Counted from the stretch's first letter, positions 1 through 8,599 are shown. The stretch: DNA of 64,000 nucleotides from Accumulibacter appositus (GCF_035440685.1 NZ_DAORMW010000003.1), one strand, 5' to 3'. Notes: generated by a model not told the origin, from the letters alone. Numbers and translations: made by a program.

Positions 1-142
1 CCGCCGGACTACCAACAAACGCTGGCAGAACGGCAAGGCGGCCAGCCTGCGACGCACTATGTCGGATCTCTGGAGTCATCGCCAATCAGGCCATTCTTGA
101 GGCCTCTTTCCGACCGTCCGCACTGAGCACAGCTAACCGTGA
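1..142. other. Left edge of window, unassigned
   Basis: No gene is assigned. On the plus strand frame 1 is open from the first base to a TGA at 124-126 (about 41 codons), so the end of a truncated gene may lie here, converging on the ABC ATPase to its right. The peptide is not recognisable and the interval may be plain intergenic DNA. Confidence 0.2.
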
Positions 143-1087
143 TCAGCCTTCTTCCTGCTCCAGGCTGTCGCCCTGAGTGGCCGGAGAAGCCATTGCGGCG
201 GTTTCCAGAAAGCGAAAAAACGCATCCTCTAGCGTCAAGGCCGGTCGAATCTCGAGCACGGTATGCCGCGCGCCACGCAGACGATCGAGTGTTTCCCAGA
301 GCTGATCGCGGCGGACATCGGCACGCCAGCGCCCCTTGGTCTCAAGAACGAATCCAGACACCGGAGCGGTGCCCGCGGATCTCACGGTTACGGTCTGTTC
401 ACCATGCAGAAGTCCGCTCGGTGCCTGAACACTGACCAGTCTGCCGCGGTGAATGAGGCCGAAACGATCAGCAAGACGCTCAACATCGTGCAGAACGTGC
501 GAGGTCAGAAAAACCGTGCCGCCAGCACCGCGATACTCACCGAAGATGTCAACGACATCCTTGCGCCCAACCGGATCAAGACCCGACAATGGCTCATCGA
601 GGATCAGCAATCGTGGCTGTATTGCCATGGCATGCGCCAGGGCAACGCGCTGCGTCATGCCCTTCGAGAAACTCCGGACCCGCTTGTCGGCCACGTGCGA
701 AAGCGCAAACCTATCGAGCCAGTGCATGCAGTGCTTGCGGGCATCTGGCAGCTTGACACGATGGATCGCCAAACCCATCGTCAGGATTTCGAGCGGCGTC
801 AGATAGTCGTACAGACTCGGGTTCTCCGGCACGTAGCCAAGGCCGCGCCGAGCCGCGGGCAAGGATACGGCCTTGCCGAATAGTTCTGCACGCCCCTTGC
901 TGGGCTGCAGGACACCGGTCAAGACCTTGATCGTTGTACTTTTTCCGGCACCGTTGGGGCCGATGAAACCGAAGACTTCACCTTCGCTGATCGTCAAGGA
1001 CAACTCCCGCACGGCCTCGAATGCCGGTGTTCGCCAGGAGCGTGGGTAGGTCTTGCACAGGCCATCAATGAAAATTGCGGAAGTCAT
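143..1087 (-). CDS. ABC transporter ATP-binding protein (PilH-like position)
   Basis: A 314-aa nucleotide-binding subunit of an ABC-2-type transporter, acting on the cytoplasmic face of the membrane. Walker A (GPNGAGKST, about residues 43-51), signature (FSKGMTQR), Walker B (LLILDEPLSGLDP) and switch His (LTSHVLHD) are all intact. The C-terminal ~90 residues form the usual accessory domain. It is the last gene of an operon: its ATG overlaps the stop of the preceding 281-aa membrane protein by 4 nt, and that gene overlaps the permease. Because the operon begins with a type IV pilin, a role resembling the PilGHI ABC system of Myxococcus pili is plausible; this rests on context. The family alone (GldA/NosF/YhaQ-like) does not give the substrate. 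Confidence 0.85.
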   Translation of the reverse strand: MTSAIFIDGLCKTYPRSWRTPAFEAVRELSLTISEGEVFGFIGPNGAGKSTTIKVLTGVLQPSKGRAELFGKAVSLPAARRGLGYVPENPSLYDYLTPLEILTMGLAIHRVKLPDARKHCMHWLDRFALSHVADKRVRSFSKGMTQRVALAHAMAIQPRLLILDEPLSGLDPVGRKDVVDIFGEYRGAGGTVFLTSHVLHDVERLADRFGLIHRGRLVSVQAPSGLLHGEQTVTVRSAGTAPVSGFVLETKGRWRADVRRDQLWETLDRLRGARHTVLEIRPALTLEDAFFRFLETAAMASPATQGDSLEQEEG

Positions 1088-1929
1088 TTTCTCAGGCGAC
1101 TAATAAAGACGGGCTGGCCATCAGCATCAATCGCGAAACCAGCACCAAAGGGGTCAACCGGCAACTTGTCAATCAGACCAGAGTTCAGCAAGTCCTGTAG
1201 CGACCGGGGCGGACTACCGCGTTGCTCCGAGTAGCTTTTTGCCGCACGCCGTAAAGCGGCGAGATCACGCAGGCGCTGACTTCGCTGACGCAGGTAGTCG
1301 GCGAAGTCCTTGCGCTTGGCCTGGGCGGCCATCGCGTCGACGATACGTGCTGCCATATCCAGATCCTTGCTACGATCAAGCCAACTGGCGGCAAGACTTT
1401 CCATTGTTAACCGCTCGTCCGGATCCGGTAGCTTCCCTGCGGCTTGCCGAAGCCACTCCGAGGCACCGAACACATCACCCATGAAGTGAACCAGGTTGAA
1501 GGCGTAATAGAACGGCGGCTGATAGTCAAAGAACCTCGCAAAAGTCGCCCGGCGCAAGATGAGCTGTGTCGGCTCTACCTGGCCTTCCCAGGGCAGTATC
1601 GCCGTCGCAATGTAATAGTTGTCTTCGTGCGCCGGATTGAGCCAGGACGCATCTTTCTGGACCTGGCCAAGAACGTGGTATTCCTCTGGTGCCATACGGC
1701 TGGTCTCAGTCACCAATGCGCGGATGACCGACCAGTTGGCCGCCAGGTAGCGGTCGCCACCGGCCAGCGTGACCTGGACGAAGATCGGCAGCGCGACTTC
1801 GATTTCCGCATTTGGCCGTGATCGCTTGATGCTTTTCAAAGCACTCTGCCCCAGCCAAAAGATCAGCCCGCCGACGATCAGAACGAGTAGCGGCAATATC
1901 GGGAAGCGACGACCCATGCCCGCCTTCAA
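1084..1929 (-). CDS. Membrane-anchored protein of pilin-linked ABC operon
   Basis: A 281-aa protein with one N-terminal membrane segment (about residues 8-28, FPILPLLVLIVGGLIFWLG) and a large soluble, probably periplasmic, helical region. The middle is TPR-like (ATAILPW, then Tyr- and Ala-rich helices). The C-terminal stretch from about residue 225 (SYSEQRGSPPRSLQDLL, then LPVDPFG and DGQPVFI) resembles the C-terminal pattern of pseudopilin-like proteins. It sits between the permease and ATPase genes and overlaps both by 4 nt, so it is very likely a subunit or partner of that transporter, in the place of Myxococcus PilG. I recognise no catalytic residue and do not assign a function. Confidence 0.7.
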   Translation of the reverse strand: MKAGMGRRFPILPLLVLIVGGLIFWLGQSALKSIKRSRPNAEIEVALPIFVQVTLAGGDRYLAANWSVIRALVTETSRMAPEEYHVLGQVQKDASWLNPAHEDNYYIATAILPWEGQVEPTQLILRRATFARFFDYQPPFYYAFNLVHFMGDVFGASEWLRQAAGKLPDPDERLTMESLAASWLDRSKDLDMAARIVDAMAAQAKRKDFADYLRQRSQRLRDLAALRRAAKSYSEQRGSPPRSLQDLLNSGLIDKLPVDPFGAGFAIDADGQPVFISRLRK

Positions 1930-2729
1930 AAGAACTCCCGCCGGCTGAAGGTGATCACCGCCATCGCCAGTAGGAGAAGTACATAGCCAAAGGCCATCAG
2001 CACGCCGTAGAACACAGCGGAGTCACTCAGGGGGACCCCATACATCGGCCACGTGCGCCAGTCGAGACGAGAGAGGTCGGGAAGGACGTACTGGATCGTC
2101 TCCAGCAAGGATCCGTAGCGACCGATGAGCTCCTGATCGCCATCGGCTCCACGCTCCATGTAGTCGAGCACCGCACCCAAGCTCTTGCCAGCCACCGCGA
2201 ACAGCGCGCCCAAGGCAACCGGTAACATCTGCACCGTTGAGAGGCTGGCTATCCACAGTGCAAAAGCCGCAACAACCGCAGCGTCAGCCCACAGACCAGC
2301 GATGGTCAACCAGTAAGGCCCGCCAGTCTGTACCGCAAAACCCTGCTGGTATTCTCCCGCGGACAAGATCACGGATAGCCACAATAGGCTGCCCAGAGCA
2401 ACCGCGGCGACGCCCAGTAAGCCGAGCACGCCAAGAAAACGGCCGAGCAGATAGGAACCGCGCGAGACCGGATATGCCAGCGCATAGAGCACTGTCCGCC
2501 GCTCGACCTCACGGCCGACAAGTTCCTGTACCCAAAAAATGGCGAACAACACCAAGCTGAAGCGAACTCCTGAAAACCCGACGTCCATGGTTACCGTCTG
2601 AGGCTGCCGCGGTGAGAACGACGCCGCGAGAAAGGCAACGCCCACCAGCAGCGCCCCCAGAACGAGGATCAACAATACCGCCCGGCTACGCAAACCTGAG
2701 CGAAGTGCGCTTAGACAGAATGGCCACAT
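1926..2729 (-). CDS. ABC-2 type transporter permease (PilI-like position)
   Basis: A 267-aa polytopic inner-membrane protein with about six hydrophobic segments, including AVLLILVLGALLVGVAFLAA near the N-terminus and VLLLLAMAVITF at the C-terminus. After the first segment there is a soluble loop and then an EL-V-RE-E--TVLYALAYPVSRGSYL stretch, the cytoplasmic coupling region typical of NosY/ABC-2 permeases. It pairs with the ATPase two genes downstream. A stem-loop plus T tract ends only a few bases before its ATG, so it may be expressed less than the pilin genes upstream. No strong ribosome-binding site is visible in front of this start. Confidence 0.8.
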   Translation of the reverse strand: MWPFCLSALRSGLRSRAVLLILVLGALLVGVAFLAASFSPRQPQTVTMDVGFSGVRFSLVLFAIFWVQELVGREVERRTVLYALAYPVSRGSYLLGRFLGVLGLLGVAAVALGSLLWLSVILSAGEYQQGFAVQTGGPYWLTIAGLWADAAVVAAFALWIASLSTVQMLPVALGALFAVAGKSLGAVLDYMERGADGDQELIGRYGSLLETIQYVLPDLSRLDWRTWPMYGVPLSDSAVFYGVLMAFGYVLLLLAMAVITFSRREFF

Positions 2730-2730
2730 G

Positions 2731-2763
2731 GCAAAGAAAAGCGCGCCGAAGCGCGCCGCTTTT
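2731..2763 (-). terminator. Hairpin plus T tract between pilin genes and ABC genes
   Basis: Read on the minus strand, GCGCGC-TTCG-GCGCGC (arms 2751-2756 and 2741-2746, C(TTCG)G tetraloop) is followed by TTTTCTTT. It lies in the 53-bp gap after the small exported protein. It could act as an intrinsic terminator or partial attenuator that lowers transcription into the transporter genes. Confidence 0.6.
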
Positions 2764-2782
2764 TGTCGACCGCTAGCCCCGG

Positions 2783-3133
2783 TCAGCTCGAGGCCTGCCC
2801 CATCGCCGCGGTGGACGCCGCGTCAGACACCTCACCCGTCGTGCATCCGGTTGCCGGACATTCTGCCTTCTGGACTATACCACCACCCTCGGTGCCGCCG
2901 CCAAACACGTTTTTCCCTTTCTGGGATCCGGCCACCACGCCAAACGCGGTATTGGACTGCGAATAGTTACTCAGGACATTCGCAGAGCATTTTGCGCTAA
3001 ATGCTTTCAGCACGAAGGCGCCTGTCGGCACAGCGACGGCCGTGCCATTTCCTGAGCAAGCCGCGGTCGCATGTGCTCCTGAACTGAATACCGCCGCAAG
3101 CGTCATCGTCGTCACAAACAAAACTTTATTCAT
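2783..3133 (-). CDS. Small exported four-Cys protein, candidate PilA-C partner
   Basis: A 116-aa protein with a clear signal peptide (MNKVLFVTTMTLAAVFSSGAHA, cleavage near residue 22). The mature part is rich in Ala, Gly and Ser and carries four cysteines (TAAC, AKC, AEC and TGC), enough for two disulfides. It starts 28 bp after the stop of the 60-aa pilin with a strong AGGAGAACATT site before the ATG. In Geobacter a truncated pilin (PilA-N) is likewise followed by a separate small exported protein (PilA-C/Spc) that supplies the missing globular part. Position, size and export signal match that, but I cannot show sequence homology by eye. Confidence 0.65.
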   Translation of the reverse strand: MNKVLFVTTMTLAAVFSSGAHATAACSGNGTAVAVPTGAFVLKAFSAKCSANVLSNYSQSNTAFGVVAGSQKGKNVFGGGTEGGGIVQKAECPATGCTTGEVSDAASTAAMGQASS

Positions 3134-3161
3134 AATGTTCTCCTAGATAACAATGGCAAGA

Positions 3162-3344
3162 CTAGTTAGTGCTATTGGTAACAGCGGCGGTCAGCAAATT
3201 CTTCGCATCCGACTGCGCAGCCTTGTCTTCACCCTTCTTGGTGTACTCGGAAAACTGCGGAATGGCGATGGCGGCCAGAATACCGATGATCGCGACGACG
3301 ATCATCAGCTCGATCAAGGTAAAGCCTTTTTGCAGCTTCTTCAT
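3162..3344 (-). CDS. pilA: Truncated type IV pilin (PilA-N-like)
   Basis: A 60-aa prepilin. The leader MKKLQKG ends at the prepilin-peptidase site G7|F8, followed by FTLIELMIVVAIIGILAAIA with the conserved Glu at mature position 5. The mature chain is only about 53 residues, so it has the N-terminal assembly helix but no globular head. The ATG at 3344 is preceded by a good AAGGAG site; a longer in-frame opening to 3533 lacks one and would break the class III leader. Aromatics are limited to F1, F24 and Y27 of the mature chain, fewer than in the conductive Geobacter short pilin, so conductivity should not be assumed. A sigma54-type promoter lies about 50 bp upstream. Confidence 0.88.
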   Translation of the reverse strand: MKKLQKGFTLIELMIVVAIIGILAAIAIPQFSEYTKKGEDKAAQSDAKNLLTAAVTNSTN

Positions 3345-3396
3345 GGTGGGAACTCCTTCGAGTGAGTGCAACGGACAATCCGTTGATATAAGCAGT

Positions 3397-3412
3397 ATCA
3401 AGTTCCGTGCCA
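3397..3412 (-). promoter_or_regulatory. Sigma54-type promoter of the pilin operon
   Basis: On the minus strand TGGCACGGAACTTGAT matches the -24/-12 consensus TGGCACG-N4-TTGCW except at one -12 base (TTGAT for TTGCT). It implies a start of transcription roughly 40 nt before the pilin ATG. PilA promoters of Pseudomonas and Geobacter are RpoN-dependent, which supports the call. Confidence 0.7.
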
Positions 3413-3473
3413 GGGGCCTGAAAGCACGCAAAAGCGTGACTTTCCGCACGCAGCGCCGATCAAGCGCGCCACA

Positions 3474-3503
3474 TTTCGTCACCAAAGTGACGAAAATTGT
3501 CAC
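3474..3503. promoter_or_regulatory. Inverted repeat upstream of pilin promoter, candidate activator site
   Basis: TTTCGTCAC-CAAA-GTGACGAAA is a perfect 9-bp inverted repeat (3474-3482 and 3487-3495), and a further TTGTCAC half-site follows at 3497-3503. It is 60-90 bp upstream of the -24 element, where an enhancer-binding protein such as PilR would bind. The assignment to PilR is inferred from position only. Confidence 0.5.
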
Positions 3504-3588
3504 TATCTCGCTCAACAAGCGTACAGAAACCAAACACGCCCTCGCGGCCCGCGGTCGTCAATCGCCCCGCGCCACACACCACCCCAAC

Positions 3589-6500
3589 TCATCCACCCAC
3601 CACCCGCTCCGGCGCCGAGCGCGGCAAGGTCAGCGTAAAGCGGGTACCCTGCCCCGGCCGGCTCTCAACCTCGATGCTGCCGCCGAGTACCGCGGTCACC
3701 AGGTTGTAGACGATGTACAGCCCGAGGCCGCTGCCGCCCTGGCCGAGGCGGGTGGTGAAGAAGGGTTCGAAGATGCGGTTGAGGATCTCGGCGGGGATGC
3801 CCTTGCCGTTGTCGACGTAGCGCAGGATCACCTGATCCGGCGCTACTGTGTGCGCCGTGATCTCGATGCGGCCCTCTTCGATGCCCTCGAAACCATGCGC
3901 CAACGAGTTTTCGACGAGATTGGCGATGACCTGTTCGAGCGGACCGGGGTAGCTGTCCATTTCCAGGTCGGAAGGGATTTTCAGCTCGATGCGATGGCGG
4001 CTGTGTTTGAAGCCGGGGCGCAGGGTGACCAGCATCTCCTCGACGGTCTGCCGCAGGGCGAAGGAGCGTCGGCGGGCGCTGCTCTGATCGACCGCCACCT
4101 GCTTGAAGTGGCCGATCAGTTCGGCGGCACGGGTGGTATTGCGATCGAGCAGGTCAAGCGCTTCCCGCCCCCGGTTGAGCAGGGTGTCGACCTGGACACG
4201 GTTCAGATGGCCGCTGGCAACGGCGTCCGCGAACTCGCGAAACTGCTCGCTCAGGACGCCGGCGACGACACGCGCGTTGCCGAGCGGCGTGTTCAGCTCG
4301 TGCGCCACGCCGGCGACCAGATTACCCAGAGCAGCGAGCTTTTCCGCCTGCAGCAGTTGCGCCATCGCCTGCCGCAGCTCGTTCGTGCGCTCGGCGACCA
4401 GTTCCTCGAGGTGTTCGCGATACTGGCGCAGCTCTTCCTCGACCCGCCGTCGTTCGGTAATGTCGGAGCCGACACTGAAGACCTCCACCACTTCGCCGTG
4501 TTCGTTGCTGATCGCCCGGTTGGCCCAGGAAACCCAGACGCGCTCACCACTGCGGCGAATGTTCTCGTTGATATTGCGCTCGAAGCTCTCCGGGTTGCGG
4601 CAGATGTCCTGAATCAGCGGGCGCAGATCCTTGCCGCCACTTTCATACGGCGGCACGATGGTGCCGATCACATGCTGGCCAAGCAACTCTTCTCCCGCAT
4701 AGCCAAAAAACTTCAAACCGAAGTCGTTGATGAAGTTGATCCGGCCCTCCGGACTCCAGCGCAGGATGATGCTGTTGGCGTTTTCGACGAGTTGGCGATA
4801 TTGCAGCTCGCTTTCCAGCAGCGCCGCCTCGGCGCGCCTGCGCGCCGTGATGTCTTCGGCCAGAACGAGTTGTGCCGGACGCCCCTGATAGGAGATCTCG
4901 TGAGCCACGATTTCGACGTCGATGAGCGTGCCGTTCTTGGTGAGATGTTGCCAGACCCCGGGGCCGTCGTCCGTCTCTTCAACCGAGACGACGTCTGCGA
5001 GGAGAAGCGGCGTGTCGTCGTTGAGGCGTATGTCGCTCACCGTCATGCTCAGGAATTCCTCGCGCGAATAGCCATACTTGCGCAGGGCTGCATCGTTGAC
5101 GGCCAGGAAGGCGAGCGTGCCCAGGTCATAGACCCACATCGGATGCGGATTGCTGTCGAAGAGGAGCCGGTAGCGCGCCTCGCTGTCGCGCAGCGCCTGC
5201 TCGGACTGCTCGCGCTCGCTGCGTGCGCGCAGGACCGCAATGCCAAAGCTCAGATCCTCCGCCAGTTCGCTCAGCAGCGCCACCTCCTCGGCGTCGAAAG
5301 CACCCAGGGTCGCCGCGTAAATGCTCAGTGCGCCAAGGATCCGCTCACCATCGCGCAGCGGTAGCGCGCACAGGGCGGCATAACCGCGCTCGATGGCGTC
5401 GTCGCGCCAGGGCGCAAAATCGGGATCGCGGGCGATGTTGGCCATCACGCAGGGGCGGCCGCTGCGAATGGCGATGCCGTTGGCGCCACGCCCATGCGCG
5501 CTATCGGCCCAAGAAAACTCCATCTGCGCAAGGTAGCCACATTCGTGGCCAGCGTGCGCCACGGGGCGCACGCTCTTCGCGACATCGCTTTCCGCGTACC
5601 CGACCCAGGCCATTCGATAACCGCCGACCTGTACAACGATCTCGCACACCGTGCTCAGCAATTCGCTCTCGTCGGTGGCACGGATCAGCGCCTGGTTGCA
5701 CTCGCTGATTATGCGTAGCTGTCGATTGACGCTGTGCAGCGCCTGTTCCGCATGTTTACGATCGCTGATGTCGATGACGATGCCCAGATAGTGGGTCACC
5801 TTCCCGGCGGCGTCGCGCTCGATGGCGGTCCGGTCGTCCACCCAGCGGATCGTCCCGTCCCTGCAGACGACGCGGTATTCCTGCTGAAAGCGGTCCTTGC
5901 CCTGTTCGGTGTACGCTGCTACCTCGGCCCCGACGCGCGTCAGGTCGTCGGGATGAATCAGCGTGGCAAAACGAATCGAACCGTCGAGCAGCTCTGCGGA
6001 CGAATAGCCCAGCTGACTCACGTTGTCGGAAACGAATAGCGCGGGCCAGCCCTCCTCTGCCCGCCAGCGGAAGAGCATTGCCGGGTTGTTGGCGACGACC
6101 CGGTTCGCCTGCTGCAGTTGCTCCTCGACGCGCACACGTTCGCTGATGTCGACCGCCACTCCGATGACTTCCAGCGCACCCGCTGCCTCACCGATGGGCG
6201 TGAAATAGGTCTCGAAAGCCGTATCGTGGACCTGCAGGGTGAAATGCAGCGCCTCACCGGCCAGCGCACGGCGGGCCTTCGCGCACACTTCGGGGTAGTC
6301 GCGATAGAGCGAAAAGATCGACTGGCCGACCGTGCTGCCGGGGATCAAGCCGGCTTTCAGCAGGCCCTTGCCTTCGCTGAGCGTAAAAATCCCCTGCGCG
6401 TCGAACTGGAAAATCACCAGCGGCAGCTTGCTGATCAGCGAGCGATAGCGCATCTCGCTGATCGCCAGCTGGCGTTCACGCTGGCGAATGGCCACCGACA

Positions 6501-7578
6501 TGCGGTCGAGATGGCCCGCCAGGCTGTCCAATTCCCTGACCTGCGTAACCGGCCAGGGCTGCTCGTAGTCACCGTCGGCAATCGCCTGCGCCTGCACCGT
6601 GTAGCCGCCGATCCGCCGGGCAAAGCCACGCGCGACCATCCAGGTCGCACTGACGGCCAGCAGCAGGGCTGCCAACAGCCCGGCAGCCAGGGCCCACAGG
6701 GTGCTCCGAAACGGCGCGTAAGCCTCACTGCGCGGCTGCGCGACGAGAACCCTCCAGCCGAGTGGCGGAACAGCGACCAGCGTGCCGATGAAGGGCTCGC
6801 CAGCCCAGACGAAATCCCGGCCCCGGAAACGCCCGTGCTCGCCGTCGCCAAGGCTCGGCAACTGAGCGAACCCGAGCTGTCGCGCATCGTCAGTGCGTAG
6901 CGAACTGGCGATGAACTGCCCGCGGGCGTCGAGGATCATCGACGCCATCCCGGCCTCGCCAGGCAGACGCTCGAGAAACTCAGCGAGGCGATCAATCGCG
7001 ACTTCGCCAAGCAAGGCTTGTTCACCAACCGGAATCGCCAGGCTCACCGCCCGCCGGGCGCTGACCTCCGACACGGAAACCTCGGACCACATTGGCGCGC
7101 CGCGCGTACGCGCCTGGCGTAGTGCGTTCACGCCGGAGAGGTCCGCCTGCAACAGCTCCCGCCGCTGGCCACGCAACCCCGCCGGAAGTCCGACGGCGTA
7201 CACGGCGTCGTCAGCGTCGACGATGTAGATCGCCGTGAATACCTTGCCGAAGCCGGCGTGCGCGTCCAGGGCGTCAAACCAGAATGACGGCGCCTGTTCG
7301 CCGCGCAGGCGAAGGTGCGTGGCGATCGCCGACAGTTCGCGCTCGGCGCCGAGGAGGTGCACCGCGATCTGGCTGGCGATCGAACTGGCGAGCGCCTGCT
7401 GACGACTGTCGATCTCATCGCGAGCCTGCGGCAGGTGCACCGACAGCAGGAGAGCGGCAACCAGGAGCAGCGGCAGCACGCCGGCCAGGACGAAGCGTGA
7501 AGCCAGCCAAAGCCAGAGCGGCCGCCCCGATGCCGCGGCTCGGGCCGAGCGCGAGCCTGAATCTGATGCAGCGTTCAC
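3589..7578 (-). CDS. Large membrane sensor histidine kinase, multi-PAS/GAF
   Basis: A sensor kinase of about 1,329 aa. Rough order: N-terminal membrane segment (about 25-48), extracytoplasmic Cache-like region (50-285), second membrane segment (about 285-315), HAMP (315-360), PAS (375-460), PAS (490-600), GAF (620-780), two more PAS domains (795-905 and 915-1035), HisKA with GVAHELNTPL, and HATPase with NLVENSLAHG, DNGKGIP and GSGLGL. All catalytic boxes are intact; there is no receiver domain. The start is uncertain: GTG at 7578 is preferred, but the frame is open to a TTG at 7725 that adds 49 non-conserved-looking residues. It ends 245 bp upstream of the pilin gene on the same strand. It is not a typical PilS, and no regulator gene is adjacent. 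Confidence 0.85.
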   Translation of the reverse strand: MNAASDSGSRSARAAASGRPLWLWLASRFVLAGVLPLLLVAALLLSVHLPQARDEIDSRQQALASSIASQIAVHLLGAERELSAIATHLRLRGEQAPSFWFDALDAHAGFGKVFTAIYIVDADDAVYAVGLPAGLRGQRRELLQADLSGVNALRQARTRGAPMWSEVSVSEVSARRAVSLAIPVGEQALLGEVAIDRLAEFLERLPGEAGMASMILDARGQFIASSLRTDDARQLGFAQLPSLGDGEHGRFRGRDFVWAGEPFIGTLVAVPPLGWRVLVAQPRSEAYAPFRSTLWALAAGLLAALLLAVSATWMVARGFARRIGGYTVQAQAIADGDYEQPWPVTQVRELDSLAGHLDRMSVAIRQRERQLAISEMRYRSLISKLPLVIFQFDAQGIFTLSEGKGLLKAGLIPGSTVGQSIFSLYRDYPEVCAKARRALAGEALHFTLQVHDTAFETYFTPIGEAAGALEVIGVAVDISERVRVEEQLQQANRVVANNPAMLFRWRAEEGWPALFVSDNVSQLGYSSAELLDGSIRFATLIHPDDLTRVGAEVAAYTEQGKDRFQQEYRVVCRDGTIRWVDDRTAIERDAAGKVTHYLGIVIDISDRKHAEQALHSVNRQLRIISECNQALIRATDESELLSTVCEIVVQVGGYRMAWVGYAESDVAKSVRPVAHAGHECGYLAQMEFSWADSAHGRGANGIAIRSGRPCVMANIARDPDFAPWRDDAIERGYAALCALPLRDGERILGALSIYAATLGAFDAEEVALLSELAEDLSFGIAVLRARSEREQSEQALRDSEARYRLLFDSNPHPMWVYDLGTLAFLAVNDAALRKYGYSREEFLSMTVSDIRLNDDTPLLLADVVSVEETDDGPGVWQHLTKNGTLIDVEIVAHEISYQGRPAQLVLAEDITARRRAEAALLESELQYRQLVENANSIILRWSPEGRINFINDFGLKFFGYAGEELLGQHVIGTIVPPYESGGKDLRPLIQDICRNPESFERNINENIRRSGERVWVSWANRAISNEHGEVVEVFSVGSDITERRRVEEELRQYREHLEELVAERTNELRQAMAQLLQAEKLAALGNLVAGVAHELNTPLGNARVVAGVLSEQFREFADAVASGHLNRVQVDTLLNRGREALDLLDRNTTRAAELIGHFKQVAVDQSSARRRSFALRQTVEEMLVTLRPGFKHSRHRIELKIPSDLEMDSYPGPLEQVIANLVENSLAHGFEGIEEGRIEITAHTVAPDQVILRYVDNGKGIPAEILNRIFEPFFTTRLGQGGSGLGLYIVYNLVTAVLGGSIEVESRPGQGTRFTLTLPRSAPERVVGG

Positions 7579-7735
7579 GCCGCGCCTCGACCGCAGCGAC
7601 GATGTGACGCGATGTGGCGATATGGCGTCGTTGACAGCGCGCAGCTCGAATGCTCGCGCAGGGGTTTGATCTGGAAACTCATGGCGTGGCGGTCGCGCGC
7701 TTGGCCAGCAGACGACGGTTTGCAAAGGAGTACAG

Positions 7736-7807
7736 TCTAACGGTCATGACAGGTGGAGACACCCCAAATCATGAAAGTGATCACCGTTCCCCTCCACTTG
7801 CAGTGCG
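7736..7807 (+). repeat. Dispersed palindromic repeat, copy A (left part only)
   Basis: This copy shares the left module (CTAACGGTCATGACA, then CCCCAAATCATGAAAG, then CACTTGCAGTGCG) with copies at 50931 and 25811, then diverges. The reading frame that encodes protein tails in copies D and F is also open here, ending HPKS-stop. It lies in the 397-bp gap between the kinase start and the methyltransferase; nothing else is seen in that gap. Confidence 0.6.
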
Positions 7808-7975
7808 TCGGAGACCGGGACTCCGCTCATCGAACTGGCGCGTCTTGCGAATCTATCGCACGATGGCGTATATCAATTCGCCTTCATCGGCAAATACGCT
7901 CGAACTACGCGCGGCAGCTGCTGCGCCGTTGCCGTCGATGGCGCGTCCACATCGAAATGCATGGAGGAATGGAGA

Positions 7976-8599
7976 ATGTTTCAGCGTTCCTGGTTCTGGG
8001 ATCGATTGGCAAACCGCTACGCAAGGATGCCGATCGCCGATCAGGCGGCCTATGCGACCAAGCTCGAAAAAATCCGCGCCCACCTGCGGCCCGACAGCCG
8101 GCTACTGGAGTTCGGTTGCGGCACCGGTTCGACGGCCATCCTCCTTGCTCCGCAGGTGGCGCTCATCCAGGCCATTGACTATTCGCCACAGATGCTCGAA
8201 ATCGCCCGCGAAAAGGCTCGCGCCGCCGGGGTGAGCAAGCTGCAGTTCGCACAGGCCACACTGGCTGAATTGGACAGCCCTGCCGGCAGCTGGGACGTGA
8301 TCCTGGGCATGAACATCCTCCATCTCCTGCCGGATCGGACGCCGACCATCGTGCGTGCTCATCAATTGCTCAAACCAGGCGGGGTGTTCATTTCCGGTAC
8401 TTTCTGCATTGGCGACGGGTCATGGCAGATGCGGGTGTTGGCGCCGGTGTTGCGCGCACTGCCGCTGCTGCCCAGCGTGTCGTCGCTCACTCTCGGACAG
8501 TTGAAGAGCGAGATGGAAGGTGCCGGATTTGCGATCGAGGAGTGCTGGCTGCCGGGCGCAAACAAGGCCGCCTTCATCGTGGCGAGAAAGCAAGCATAA
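7976..8599 (+). CDS. Class I SAM-dependent methyltransferase
   Basis: A 207-aa soluble methyltransferase. Motif I (LLEFGCGTGSTA, about residues 43-54) binds SAM; AIDYSPQMLEIARE carries the acidic motif II residue; the region around VILGMNILHLLPD corresponds to motif IV, and KPGGVFISGTFC to motif VI. The length is typical of stand-alone UbiE/Methyltransf_11-type enzymes. The ATG at 7976 is chosen because GGAGG at 7963-7967 is well spaced; an upstream in-frame ATG at 7961 overlaps that site. It stands alone between two copies of the dispersed repeat. The methyl acceptor cannot be inferred. Confidence 0.85.
   Translation: MFQRSWFWDRLANRYARMPIADQAAYATKLEKIRAHLRPDSRLLEFGCGTGSTAILLAPQVALIQAIDYSPQMLEIAREKARAAGVSKLQFAQATLAELDSPAGSWDVILGMNILHLLPDRTPTIVRAHQLLKPGGVFISGTFCIGDGSWQMRVLAPVLRALPLLPSVSSLTLGQLKSEMEGAGFAIEECWLPGANKAAFIVARKQA

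Noticed and set aside
3162..3344. Conductive e-pilin assignment for the short pilin
   Set aside because: The mature chain has only three aromatic residues, all in its first half, fewer than the Geobacter protein on which the property is based.
3345..3533. N-terminal extension of the pilin frame to 123 aa
   Set aside because: The extra 63 residues lie over the sigma54 promoter and would put the prepilin leader in the middle of the protein; AAGGAG fits the ATG at 3344.
3169..5364. 731-aa plus-strand open frame
   Set aside because: It lies antisense to the pilin region and multi-PAS kinase, whose domains and motifs are unmistakable; the plus-strand peptide is low-complexity and matches nothing.
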